Below, piece after piece: positions 46,321 to 56,695 of a stretch of 64,000 bases of DNA. The DNA comes from Bolinopsis microptera (lineage: Eukaryota > Ctenophora > Tentaculata > Lobata > Bolinopsidae), in NCBI RefSeq assembly GCF_026151205.1, contig NC_087076.1, positions 10,640,902 through 10,704,901 on the forward strand, in the 5' to 3' direction. Below the pieces are notes generated by a model. The model did no database searches and was not told where the DNA came from. It saw only the letters and a program-made list of their open reading frames with translations. How positions within the stretch are numbered: the first letter of the stretch is position 1; each line of letters starts with the position of its first letter. The translations under genes and the position numbers were made by a program.

Positions 46321-46843
46321 AATTGTATCAATTAAATGTATAAATCTATTGAGGTAATTTATATTAGCTTATTATAACCATTGATACAACGAACATAATT
46401 TTTCAACAGCTCTCCAATATCCATCTTAAAGTTGCATCTTATATCCTCAAACTACACAATTTAAACTTAGGCATATATATAGTGTAGACTTTCTGTCACA
46501 ACAAGACTGTAACCCATAGTAACAAACACAAACAGAACCCCTAACGTCTGCTAACAATTTTCTTCTGATCCTCATATGAGCCCTGTCTCTAAAAACTCAA
46601 CTGAACTAGCGTTTTGGTGTGTGCAAAAGCTTTCAGGCACGCACATTCCCTGCCCCGTTAGTTGCCTGTCCCTTCAAAATCAAACTAACAGTCAAGGACA
46701 AAAAGTCATACACCAAATGAGCATTATATTTTTATAAATTGTTTTACATCTCTTTATTATTATTAATTATTAATCAACTATATACAGCAAACACAAGATA
46801 ATAGAAATTAAATCATAAAATCGAGTGGCCGAGTAGTCTCGAC

Positions 46844-49830
46844 TCACCCATAGCTTCTCCATAGACGTCTATCATGAGCTTTGTACACTAAATCGTTGAA
46901 ATTAATTAAACTAAATCTTTTATTTACAATCACAATAATTTGTTTTGTCATAATGTCTTTTAATAATAAATCAAATAAATTTGAACGAGGTCTGCCCCTC
47001 CTTCCTTTGTAGTCAAAACATCCTAAACATGCAAATCTGAAAGATAAGAAGGCGGGAGTGTCATCACCGCTTCTGAGAACGTGCCCAAGCATTTTCCATC
47101 TTGCTTTCTTGATCCTTTCAGTAAGGGGTCGGACATTACATCTCTTATATAAATTCTCGTTACTGATAACCGTAGGCCAATAGGTGTTGATTATCTGTCT
47201 CAGATGCTTCCTTTGAAGAACGTCGACAGATAATAATAATAATAATAAATACAACTTTTATAAACCGCCTTATAGCTAAATCATATAACTCGATATAATT
47301 TAATCCTGGAGATAAACTCCAGTGCTTTCTAAAGCGGCTCTTACATTAACTGAGCTTAGTTTAATTGAAAATTAGACATGACAAGTTCATTTTACCTATG
47401 TAAATGCAAAATCAATCAAATGCTAGAGAAAAGAAGTATGTTTTAAGTTTGGTCTTGAAAGATGTAACTGACTCAGCTGATCTTATGTCGTATGGCAAGG
47501 AATTAAATACTTTAACTGCACAGTGACTAAAAGCTTTCTCTGTGTTTACATAGTTAGGAGAGGGCGGAAAACTAAGGTAAAAATAATCATTATCAAGACG
47601 TACATTTTTAAAACTTTGCTGCCTAGGAGATATCAACTCTTTTAGGTAAGGAGGAGCTATATTATTTAAACACTTGTAGGCAAGTAGGGCAATCTTAAAA
47701 TCTATTCTAAATCTAACTGGTAGAAAATGAACTTTCTTAAGTAGTGGAGTAGTGTGTGCCTTTCTTCCTCTCCCGAAAATAAATCTTACAGCAGAATTTT
47801 GCACCTTCTGTAAACGACTTAAATCATAAGAGCTCAGTCCAAAATATACGCTATTGCAATAATCAATTCTAGAGAGTACTAGAGCATGAACAAGCTGAAT
47901 CTTAAGGTTAAAAGACAGTTTTGATGCAATAAACCACAAATTTCTGATCTGAATATTACATGCTTGAACCACTGACGTAATCTGATCACTCATTGAAAGA
48001 TAACTGTCCAAATACAGCCCAAGACTCTTCACAGTTCCACTAACAACATGTGGCTCTTGATCCTTAACAATCTGTAGAGAGGCTGGAATATTTTTTGAGT
48101 CAAATTTAGAGGATATAACGATGACTTCAGTCTTAGAAGAATTCAGTTGAAGGAAATTGTTTGTCATCCATTTCTTGATATCAGACATACAGTGTTCCAT
48201 ATTGTGCTCTAGCTGTGATGGGTCATCAGAATCAAGAGTGAAATATAGCTGGGTGTCATCAGCATACAAATGAATACAGCACCCATGCATACTTGCAATG
48301 TTCTCAAGATCTTTGGTGTACAATATGAATAGCAGGGGGCCAAGGATTGAACCTTGTGGCACACCTATCTCAAGAACAGTTGATGAGGAAGACGAATCCT
48401 TGACTTTGACACAAAATGAACGGTTAGCCAAGTAGGACCTGATCCATGTAAGAGCAATGCCTGTAATGCCATAAGCAGATCTTAGCTTCTTGATTAATCT
48501 TGGGTGATTGACAGTATCAAAGGCAGCACTCAAATCTAGAAGTAAAAGAACAACTTTAGTTTTCTTGTCAATAGTTATCAAGATGTCGTTATGGATTCTG
48601 GTTGTTGCAGTTTCAGTTGCAGATGCCATTACGGTTTCAGGTGCAGCCCAGCTGCTACAGTTATACAACAACACTGAAGTGACAAGAGCTTCGTACAGCT
48701 TCAGCTTTCTACTCTCACTGATCTGAACAGAACTATTCAACCAGACTTTCTTGTAGGTGTAGAAGGCAACATTGGCTTTGTTGCGTCTGTTGACAATATC
48801 TCTTTCTGAACAGAGCTTTGATCCTAATAGCACTGACTCTCGCCACTCTTCATCTCCTCTAATTTTATTGCCATGGGCATCTAAAGCATCTGTATCTGCC
48901 AAATACACTCTTGTAAACACCGTCTTTGATTCGTTAACAAAGAGACTCCAATCCTTTAGTATATCACTGGCAATCTCCAGTATCTTCACCAGGCTCTGAC
49001 CATCTTCACTCAGAAGCTCAGCATCGTCAGCATAGGCGGACTCTAACGGGAGGCCTCTATCAGAGACTGGGGGGTTCGGTCTAGGAATCGTGACACTGAT
49101 CACGGCTCTGATGTGATTCAGGGCACCGGCAAGGGTCAATGTAAACACTTTACCTGCCAGACTGTCTCCCTGGTAAGCGCCAATATTAATCACAAATTCA
49201 CCAGACTCAGATCTGTTGACCGTCACCTTGAGCTTTGTATTTGAGAGGAGGTACTGAACTAGGCGAATGTCGTCTCTAGAGCATCCTGCATCAATGAGGA
49301 GGTTGATGATGGTCTGTCTGCGGATAGTATTAAACGCAGCGGTCATGTCAATGTTGATTTTACTATACTCAAACTCGCGCCTGGTAACCACTGATGTCAA
49401 CATTCTCTGAGACCATACCAGGTCAGCACAACTGCGACCCTGCTTGTATGCCGCCTGCCAAGGTCCAGTGTACATATCAACGTGGTAATTGATTCTGTTC
49501 AAGGCTACGAGGGATAGGACTTTTCTAGTTCCATTTAGCAATGTGAGGGGCCGGATAGACTTTATCGGACCTCGGGGTTTTCCTGGCTTCTGAAGGGGTG
49601 TCAGGATACCTTCTCCAATAGCTGGGATGTATGTGTTGGTCTCAAAGGAGAGATTGTAGATCCTAGCCAACTCACAGTGGAGGGGATATCCAGCAGCTTT
49701 CGTTAGCTCATTAGGTATACCGTCAGGGCCACACGCTCTACCGGATTTCAGCTTCATAACAGCACGGCCAACTTCTTCAGGTGTTATGGGACAGAGGAGG
49801 CTTCCAGGAGGGTCAATGAATGCTTTACTC
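46844..49830 (-). pseudogene. LINE lineage A reverse transcriptase, split by insertion of LINE B
   Basis: The N-terminal part (right of about 48.64 kb) has RACGPDGIPNELTKAAG, RPLTLLNGTRKVLSLV, YKQGRSCADLVWSQ, INIDMTAAFNTI, the catalytic AYADDAELLS, and thumb sequence to NCSSWAAPE. The C-terminal part resumes at about 47221 with LQRKHLRQIINTYWP and ARWKMLGHVLRSGDD. The related fragment at 59.38 kb carries both halves uninterrupted (NSSCWGMP then NHLRKIMNVSWP and RWKMLGHILRS), proving what was split. The lineage is a non-LTR element whose clade I cannot name with certainty. The 5' side is cut at 49.83 kb by the tandem motif described for repeat Y. Confidence 0.82.
47222..48640 (-). mobile_element. 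LINE lineage B (CR1/L2-like), 5'-truncated, nested in LINE A
   Basis: Reverse-transcriptase motifs in order: LLLDLSAAFDTVNH, GVPQGSILGPLLFILY, the catalytic LYADDTQLYF, SSKTEVIVIS, then a thumb region ending SLAFD at 47412. A 190-bp 3' untranslated region ends in an ATT-type microsatellite (47228-47249), as in CR1/L2-type elements. There is no endonuclease domain, so insertion was 5'-truncated. The frame is open and joins by chance with that of LINE A, giving one 781-codon frame (47412-49757). Confidence 0.85.
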
Positions 49831-49849
49831 TGTAAAATGTGCTAAAAAT

Positions 49850-49893
49850 TAAATTTCTTGTTTCATTGAAAATTTCTTGTTTCATTGAATTTG
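49850..49893. repeat. tandem 18-bp motif at the LINE A edge (repeat Y end)
   Basis: Two identical copies of aatttcttgtttcattga abut LINE A sequence. Similar pairs occur at 46037-46082 and 60075-60115, identical within each locus but different between loci. Confidence 0.75.
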
Positions 49894-50253
49894 TGTAACA
49901 GAAGCTCATTTAAGTAGTGATATATTAGATGCCGAACTTTATATTGAAAGATTTAGTATGTTTAGAAAAGATAAAGATTTTAGAATTGACAATTCCATTG
50001 CTAAAATCACTGAAAACTGTTATTTTGATGATTTTTATCAACTTTGGAGTCCCGTTGTCATCCAAGTTATTTTTGAAATCTTCTGAAACTTTGCATACTT
50101 ATCAAACTATATATAAAATACCACTATGCAAAAATGTATGTTGATTCATTATTGTATGCGTACGCAACGTCCGCTCAAAGTTTGCATGTGCGAAAGGTGA
50201 GAAATCTGTTCATTCGTTATTTTGTTATTTGGTTGACGATGTCAACCCATCGA

Positions 50254-50284
50254 GATCGTTGCTCTGCGAAGCAGAGCAACGATC
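50254..50284. repeat. perfect 14-bp-arm palindrome in a GC-rich MITE
   Basis: gatcgttgctctgc, gaa, gcagagcaacgatc. It is part of an element running from ttgacgatgtcaaccc to gaagtcctccaa that recurs in pieces at 51.89 and 52.24 kb (words gcaagaatgctag and ggcgcgtcg). Confidence 0.9.
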
Positions 50285-50462
50285 GACGATGTGAAGCAAG
50301 AATGCTAGTTCGCGCGGCGCGTCGAAGCGGCGAAGTCCTCCAATTTTGTTATTTGTTATTTCGAATAAATTCTGCTTTCCCACAACATTTAAATGGCATT
50401 ATATCATATATATGAACTTAATGCCAACTCCAAACTCAAAACTTGAATATGTAAAAAGTTTA

Positions 50463-50560
50463 ATTGACGATGTCAATTCATGGCAGCTCGGCGCGGCACA
50501 GTAGCGCATCTCGCCGATCTAGCTGTATCAGTAACGCATCGCGCTACAAGTAAAAAGTGC
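50463..50560. mobile_element. family E and D MITE fragments
   Basis: Family E begins ttgacgatgtcaattcatgg and continues gcggcacagtagcgcatctc; further copies are at 52086-52143 and 52460-52515, and in reverse at 29244-29400. It is joined to family D (cagtaacgcatcgcgctaca), also seen at 28655-28716 and 63555-63617. Confidence 0.75.
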
Positions 50561-50774
50561 CATATTAAGTCACTTATTGACAGATATGCCTACTTAAACA
50601 CAAGTGACAAGGAAATGTTTGTATCACGTGGTGACCCCCACTGTCGCTTCACTATAGTAGAGTTTCTACGATACAGGGGGAGCCGCGCACTCGTGCGCGG
50701 CGGGTCATACAACGTATGACAAGGAAATGTTTTCAAAGGTAAAATTCCAAAATCTTTGAAATCACCTCCTTGTT

Positions 50775-50858
50775 TTACTGGGCCGCGCTCAGCCTGTCAT
50801 TCCGCCAAATCTTTATTTATAATGTTTATGAACATAATAGCCTGGGGTCCCCAGGTAA
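50775..50858. mobile_element. family G MITE (84 bp)
   Basis: Ends ttactgggccgcgctcagcc and tccccaggtaa form a short imperfect inverted pair (TTAC-CTGGG). Other copies are at 51426-51503, 51967-52050 and 53444-53532. The target duplication is not clear at this copy. Confidence 0.75.
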
Positions 50859-50987
50859 CTCGTTATAATATAATAAAGTTATGAGTTTACATTTTGCCTT
50901 TGTAAAGTACCCTGAAATTATAATCAAAAAGAAATAATATTTGACCGAATCCCATAATCACGGATAAATAATAAAGTGGACCGCTGC

Positions 50988-51098
50988 TTAATTAATATAA
51001 CGGGTGATACTCCTAAAATATTTGTTTCAAATATTAGACCGTCGACGCGGACGAATCCAACTTGGCGCCGCGCGTCTTGGTAGGTTATAAACTTACAA
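50988..51098. mobile_element. family C MITE
   Basis: Family C ends, flanked by accgctgc at 50980-50987 and 51099-51106 (8 bp exact). Confidence 0.8.
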
Positions 51099-51198
51099 AC
51101 CGCTGCCAGTGTTTCTTTATTCCAAACAAAAGCAAAAAGGAAATAATATTAATTTGAATAACCGTCTGCAAATGCAAATTGATACCGAAACAAATGCG

Positions 51199-51292
51199 TT
51201 GTAGGTTTATAACCTACCAGGACGCGTGCCGAGTTGGACTCGTCGACGGTCCTAATAATTGGAACAAATATTTTACGAATATCACCCGTTAA
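51199..51292. mobile_element. family C MITE, no clear target duplication
   Basis: Reads ttgtaggtttataacctacc to atatcacccgttaa, the reverse orientation of the copy at 28388. Confidence 0.75.
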
Positions 51293-51425
51293 CAAGCGTG
51301 TCACGCAGTTCGCGTAAACTCATGGATAGGTAAAGAGTACGATGTTCGAGCTAGAAGGGATCAACATTTTAAAATCAAATTAGCAATTAAGATCATTAAA
51401 TGACATGGCGTTTGCTTTATCGATC

Positions 51426-51503
51426 TTACTGGGCCGCGCTCAGCCTGTCATTCCGCCGAATCTCTATTTTTAATGAACATGATAGCCTGACGTCCCCAGG
51501 TAA
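51426..51503. mobile_element. family G MITE (78 bp) with 8-bp target duplication
   Basis: Flanked by tatcgatc at 51418-51425 and 51504-51511. The 8-bp duplication and terminal pair suggest a hAT- or P-like source, distinct from the 9-bp families. Confidence 0.88.
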
Positions 51504-51559
51504 TATCGATCCAGAGCCCTTGCGCTTGCAGTGGCGCGCGCCCGCCCGCAGTAGCGCGA

Positions 51560-51892
51560 TTGTAGATTTATAACCTACCAGGACGCGCGCCGAGTTGGAC
51601 TCGTCGACGGTCCTGGAACAAATATCTTAAGAGTATCACCCTGCACTTGACCATTATTAATGGTCTGGCCCAGCGCGCGCTACTTCGTAGCACTTGCCGT
51701 CTTAACGGTTGATCATGATACTCGTAAAATATCTATTCTATATATATATACAGGTGACAGGACCGTCGACGAGTCCAACTCGTCGCGCGTCCTGGTAGGT
51801 TGTAAACCTACAATTAACGTCGATAAGAAAGCGGCGCGCGCTACTTCGAAGAAATTTAGACGAGTAACATCCGTCAACCCTGCACCTGTTAA
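51560..51892. mobile_element. three-level nest: C inside B inside C
   Basis: The outer family C copy starts ttgtagatttataacctacc at 51560 and ends cctgttaa at 51892. Near its end a family B copy (51647-51876) is inserted with direct repeat accctgcac (51638-51646, 51877-51885). Inside that lies another family C copy (51702-51813). A fragment of family A (cagagcccttgcgcttgcag, 51493-51512) abuts the left side. Confidence 0.82.
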
Positions 51893-51966
51893 TGCGAAGC
51901 AAGAATGCTAGTTTGCACGGCGCGTCGCAGTCCTCCAAGGATAGCTTCGGGGTTATGTGTTATGGT

Positions 51967-52050
51967 TTACCTGGGGACCTCAGGCTATCATGTTCATAAA
52001 TCTAGAGATTACTGATTAGGCGGAATGACAGGCTGAGCGTGGCCCAGTAA
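51967..52050. mobile_element. family G MITE, inverted orientation
   Basis: ttacctggggacc to ggcccagtaa. Flanks are gttatggt and gttatgca (6 of 8 match). Confidence 0.75.
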
Positions 52051-52773
52051 GTTATGCATATTGTTGGAATTAGGGTTTATGTTTAATTGACGATGTCAAT
52101 TCATGGCAGCTCGGCGCGGCACAGTAGCGCATCTCGCCGATCTAGTGAGAAGCCTTATTATATTAAGTGCGCGGCGCGGCAAAGTAACGCATCGCGCTAC
52201 AAGGTTTATGTAAAACTGTTTTGTTCGGCTGCAAAACTTGGAGGACTTCGTCGCTTCGACGCTCCGCGCAAACTAGCATTCTTGCTTTACAAAGCAACGA
52301 TCTAGAAGGGTTGACATCGTCAATCAACTGCAAAACCATAAAAACCAAAGCACAAAGTCACGTGATAATTTCTTGTCATACGTTGTATGACCCGCCGCGC
52401 ACGAAGTGCGCGGCTCCCCCTGTATCGTCAGGACGATAAAGGGGTGAAACGACCGTGGTTAATTGACGATGTCAATTCATGGCAGCTCGGCGCGGCACAG
52501 TAGCGCATCTCGCCTTATTAAGTGCGCGGCGCGGCAAAGTAACGCATCGCGCTACAACGACCGTGGGTGTCACAACGTGATACAAATAATTTCTGGGCGA
52601 GCGAATTAGTGAAAGCCCATTCCGCCACATCTTCATTCGGTGTGTTGACAAACACCGAAGCCGGAGATCTACATGCCATTATTGATTATCAATTATACCA
52701 GGTAAACGCTTCCTTGAAAAGTTATGAACTTAAATATTAAAACTGTTTTGCATTTTGGTCGTGTGACAGGCTT

Positions 52774-52893
52774 ACTGTCACCAAGATGTAAATCAGATCG
52801 AACGAGAAATTAGATCGAACGAGAAATTAGATCGAACGAGAAATTAGATCGAACGGCGTCTCAATTCGATCTGATTTACATCTTGGTGACAGT
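52774..52893. repeat. foldback element: 29-bp perfect inverted arms around a 17-bp tandem
   Basis: The arms run from actgtcaccaagatgtaaat (52774-52802) to its perfect complement at 52865-52893. Between them gaacgagaaattagatc repeats three times. No target duplication is evident. Confidence 0.92.
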
Positions 52894-52935
52894 TATAGAA
52901 CATGAATTCGATCGTTTGTGGTTTAGTTACGATAT

Positions 52936-53078
52936 TATACAGGGTGGGCAAAAAGTCAGTACCCATACGTTGGCCTTTATACTTATACTTACTTACTTAT
53001 ACTTTATACTTATACTTTATACTTACTTATACTTTATACTTATACTTTATACTTACTTATACTTTATACTTATTATAG
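52936..53078. repeat. mariner-like end followed by a (TATACTTA)n-type tandem
   Basis: tacagggtgggcaaaaagtc is a diverged copy of the mariner-like terminus. From 52975 the sequence is a 7-12 bp tandem of tatactt and tatacttactta. Confidence 0.8.
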
Positions 53079-53443
53079 CTTAGTCACTGAATGTCCGATT
53101 GAAATAATTCTTTCTGGTATCAGGTATGATTTAGTACCACCACTAGTTAGAGTTAATTGTCAACTCGAAAAATATTCTATATTTTTTTCAAATAAGGGTT
53201 CATTTTTGCATTTATTTGATAGTTTAGATAGTCGGATCGAGCTAAATTTTATTGAATTAGGTTTGTCCTGAAAAAATAGAGATGTAGCTACTCAGATGAC
53301 CGAGATACAAACTACGAAGCATAAGGAGTTTATTCATTACCAATTACGTGTGATCAGGTGATTGGCTTACCTAATCATGTGATAGAGTGACCCCGTTAAA
53401 CATTATGGGAATCGTTAAGGCTGCCAAATTAACAATTAAGGTG

Positions 53444-53532
53444 TTACCTAGGGACCCCAGGCTATTATGTTCATAAACATAATAAACCGAATAGAGATTA
53501 GGCGGAATGACAGGCTGAGCGCCGCCCAGTAA
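53444..53532. mobile_element. family G MITE inside an interspersed repeat
   Basis: ttacctagggaccccaggct to cgcccagtaa. ttaaggtg is present on both sides. The related host copy at 45.06-45.37 kb lacks the insertion. Confidence 0.8.
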
Positions 53533-53619
53533 TTAAATTTAAGGTGTCACAATCACATAATCACCCGATCAATTTTGCTTACGAGATACACAAAATGCTT
53601 GATAACTTCGTCATTTCTA

Positions 53620-54440
53620 ATCTGTTTTACATCATTTTTTCAGATCAGATGCAGTATTTTCTAATCTACCGTCTCTGAAAAAAATTAGGCATCCAGCATT
53701 TTCTCAAATGATTGAAACATGAAAGGTCCACCGTTAATTAACCGTCCCCCATTGCTCATAAGAAAAGAAAGAGGAAGTAAAACAGTTTGTATTTGTAATG
53801 GTTAAAATGAATGATGAGTATAGATTATCATACATCGACATTAGATTAATATCTTGCTAATATAATCATTCATCATTAGCACAAAAACACCAATCAAACA
53901 ATTTTCACAATTAACAAAATGGAAGAAATTTTTAAAAATATAATAAAAATTGTTCGCCAAAAAGATTGAACAGTAATTTTATTTACTTTTCTAAATTTCC
54001 GAGGAGATCTTTTGGACGTATATATAAACATTAAATCAAATATTATTTTCCTCGGGGAGATCAAAAAAATTATGTGCAGTTCGCAGCCAATGTCCCACCG
54101 AATGACACTGTAGCAGTTTTTTATTTCTTCAGCGTTATCTTGGTTCGAATTGAGATTGCTATATTAAATTTTTCCTATATTTTACGTAACGCGCTAACGC
54201 CATTTGAGCACAGTATGTGCTAATGATCTCGCTGTCAATCCTTTAATACGTTTTGCGCGCTAGCTACTCTGGTAGCGCGCATGGCGGGTAATTTTATTAT
54301 CTATTGTTTCAACTTTTTATTCAGTTTTATTCATTTAAACGATGTTATTCATTTAAACGATGTTATTCATTTAAACGATGTTAATCATTTGAAACGACTT
54401 TACTAGAATTTGTCAACGAAGAAGAACTCTAAATTGTTAC
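53620..54440. other. AT-rich stretch without a recognised gene
   Basis: Holds three direct copies of gttattcatttaaacgat at about 54340-54380. Nothing else is supported. Confidence 0.5.
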
Positions 54441-54445
54441 CACAG

Positions 54446-54720
54446 CAACCATTCAATGTTGCCATAGAAACTACACACTCTTAACATAGCAACCACACAC
54501 GGTTACCGTAGCAACTCCAAATCACTACCTAGCAACTAAACACTGCTACCATAGTAACTACGTACTGATACTATAGCAACTACACACTGTTACCATAGCA
54601 ACTACACACTGTTACCATGGCTACTAGTACACACTGTTACCATAGCAACTCACCATAGCAACTACACACTGTTACCATAGCAACTACACACTGTTACCAT
54701 AGTAACCACACACCGTTACC
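54446..54720. repeat. minisatellite of a ~21-22 bp unit, about 12 copies
   Basis: Unit approximates actacacactgttaccatag then caa, more degenerate to the left. It directly abuts the structured repeat at 54721. Confidence 0.92.
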
Positions 54721-54808
54721 AGGAACGAGAGCGAGGGTCGACAAGGGGCTATTGCGATGCAATCTGGACAAGAGTCCAGGCTGGCTCCCTTAGTTCCAAC
54801 CTCTCGGT
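54721..54808. ncRNA. structured three-way-junction repeat, copy 3
   Basis: Stem P2 ggggc (54745-54749) pairs with gctcc (54784-54788, one G-T pair). Hairpin P3 attgc-gat-gcaat lies at 51-63 and hairpin P4 ctggac-aaga-gtccag at 64-79 of this 547xx block. An outer stem cgagag/ctctcg (54726-54731, 54801-54806) closes the fold. The same plan with different bases is found at 56117 and 56232. Whether it is transcribed, and on which strand, is unknown. Confidence 0.55.
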
Positions 54809-54912
54809 ACTGGAAACGATACATTTTCTAATCCTCATCACCCATCTCCAAGTTGCAGTCATACAATAAAATTACAATCTCATCGTACTCACATCTTGAG
54901 TTAAGCGCAAAG

Positions 54913-56110
54913 TAGGGTTGCCATTATCGGTACAATTCTTTTTATCGCGATAATCGATAATTTTTTCGAAATTATCGCGATAATATCGGTTATCGGCGAT
55001 AAATTTGGCAAGATAATTGAAGTAATATTTGTCTGCACTCTGCGTACTTACATATTGTATTATGCTCCTATGCTATGTAACCTTGCAATATCATCATTAT
55101 ATAGTAACAAAATGGCATAAAATGTAGAAAATCAACAATCAGCATATCTAACGAAGATTCATTCAAGTTACAAAATAGTTTATTCAAAAAAGTCTGCTGG
55201 CGTGGTACGATATAATATAATGAACGGCGTATTTCTTAGATAGTGTCAGTTTTCTGCCTGTTAGTTGTGAATAGGTCAATCTCCCGAGCAAGGGTATCTA
55301 TCATTGGTACCGAGTTGTCGAATGGCCTGTAAGTCCTGATAACCAGTCGCCGTTTGTCTCTTACTACTTGAACAACCGCTGGTGCAGGGACTTAAAGTTA
55401 CTTCGTGATAATTCTAGAACGTTACCAGCGATACAAAGTTAAGGTTCTTTCAATCTTTCTCTTAACATATCGTGTACGTAGACTATCAACTTCAAGAAGA
55501 GATCGAAAATGTAGCAATTATATCTTTTCCGGCTGTCAATAAACTGAAGAATCACTTCTGCATGAGCGAGATTTTTGTCTCTTTTACACAGAACTGATAA
55601 TGTCTTTAACTAACTCAGTCTTTTCAGCATCCAGTTTTAGATTACCTAGCTCCAATTCAACCAAAACGTCGTTCACTGCATTGCAGTTATCACTCCAACT
55701 GCCAACATACTGCACAGTGAGCTCCAACGGTTTTTGCAGTCTTGTTGTAGTCTGAGTTCCTTTCTGTGCTTCAACAAACAACAATCTCTACGTCTGAGCA
55801 TACAACCTTCAAGTTCAATCCACCTACTTACTTAGATGCGATAACGCAACATTTAAATTTTCATTGCCACAAATTCATTCACAATACACACTACACAGCA
55901 CGTCAGCATACCATCACACTGTAAATTATGCTAGCACTGGGGTTTTACTCTACAAACAAAGAAACAGATTAGAAAATCTGTGCCATTTTTCCCTAATAAA
56001 AAGTGGTTGATTATCGCGATAATTCTCGAAAATTATCGCGATAATCGATAACGATTTTTGGAGAATTATCGCCGATAATTATCGGCCGATAATATCGGCT
56101 GGCAACCCTA
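54913..56110. mobile_element. hAT-like non-autonomous element, 1,198 bp
   Basis: Terminal inverted repeats tagggttgcca and its complement are flanked by the exact 8-bp direct repeat gcgcaaag (54905-54912, 56111-56118). Both ends carry many copies of the palindrome ttatcgcgataa, a likely subterminal transposase-binding array. The centre has only a 66-codon minus-strand frame (55584-55784) with no transposase signature. It split the spacer between structured repeat copies 3 and 1. Confidence 0.92.
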
Positions 56111-56116
56111 GCGCAA

Positions 56117-56181
56117 AGCGTCACTATGGGACCTTCGCGATGCGAACCAGACACATAGTCTGGACTGGTACCTCAGACGCT
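56117..56181. ncRNA. structured three-way-junction repeat, copy 1
   Basis: Outer stem agcgtc/gacgct (56117-56122, 56176-56181). P2 gggacc/ggtacc (56128-56133, 56167-56172, one mismatch). P3 ttcgc-gat-gcgaa (56134-56146). P4 ccagac-acata-gtctgg (56147-56163). All stems sit where those of copies 2 and 3 do, but with other base pairs. Confidence 0.6.
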
Positions 56182-56231
56182 AACGTGAAACTTACAGAGT
56201 ATATAGGATATAACAACATACTCGGGCGTAA

Positions 56232-56295
56232 GGAGTCGATACGGAGCTATTGCGATGCAATCCAGGCAAGTGTCTGGACTGGCTCCTAAAACTCC
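56232..56295. ncRNA. structured three-way-junction repeat, copy 2
   Basis: Outer stem ggagt/actcc (56232-56236, 56291-56295). P2 ggagc/gctcc (56243-56247, 56282-56286). P3 attgc-gat-gcaat (56249-56261). P4 ccaggc-aagt-gtctgg (56262-56277) with one G-T pair. The gat triloop is invariant in all copies. Confidence 0.6.
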
Positions 56296-56389
56296 AAACG
56301 CTCGGGCGAGCGGCATGGCAACTCTGATTCTTTACAAATAGTTATCTTACCAATCATACAGTACGCAAAACGAACGCAGATTTCAATTC

Positions 56390-56690
56390 TTATATAGCGA
56401 AATAGCCGAAGTGCGCGGAGGCCGGGGAGAGGGGCAAGCTCCGGCGCGCGCGCCGGGATAGCACCCCAACACGGCAACGCGCAGCAGAGTAGTGGGGTCG
56501 GCCACACTACCGAATACACGAGAAGCCAACCCGGGATTTATTACCCGCACGGCTATATTATTATGCGCAGTTGAAACCTGGGGGCTCGCCGACCAGGTTC
56601 ACCGGGTGGAAACTGAAGGCATATATGACCCCCATATCTGAAAGCAGGTTGGGGGCACTACGGAAAGCTTAGAAGCTCCCGTCACCTACT
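56390..56690. other. GC-rich segment downstream of the RTE-like LINE
   Basis: Contains the palindrome ccggcgcgcgcgccgg near 56442 and the inverted pair tgggggctcgcc / ggttggggg-type blocks. Base composition differs sharply from neighbours. No frame here shows a protein signature; it may be untranslated LINE sequence or another element. Confidence 0.4.
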
Positions 56691-56695
56691 AACTA

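Noticed and set aside
49929-50144. 71-codon plus-strand frame after LINE A
   Set aside because: AT-rich chance frame with no signature, adjacent to repeat material.
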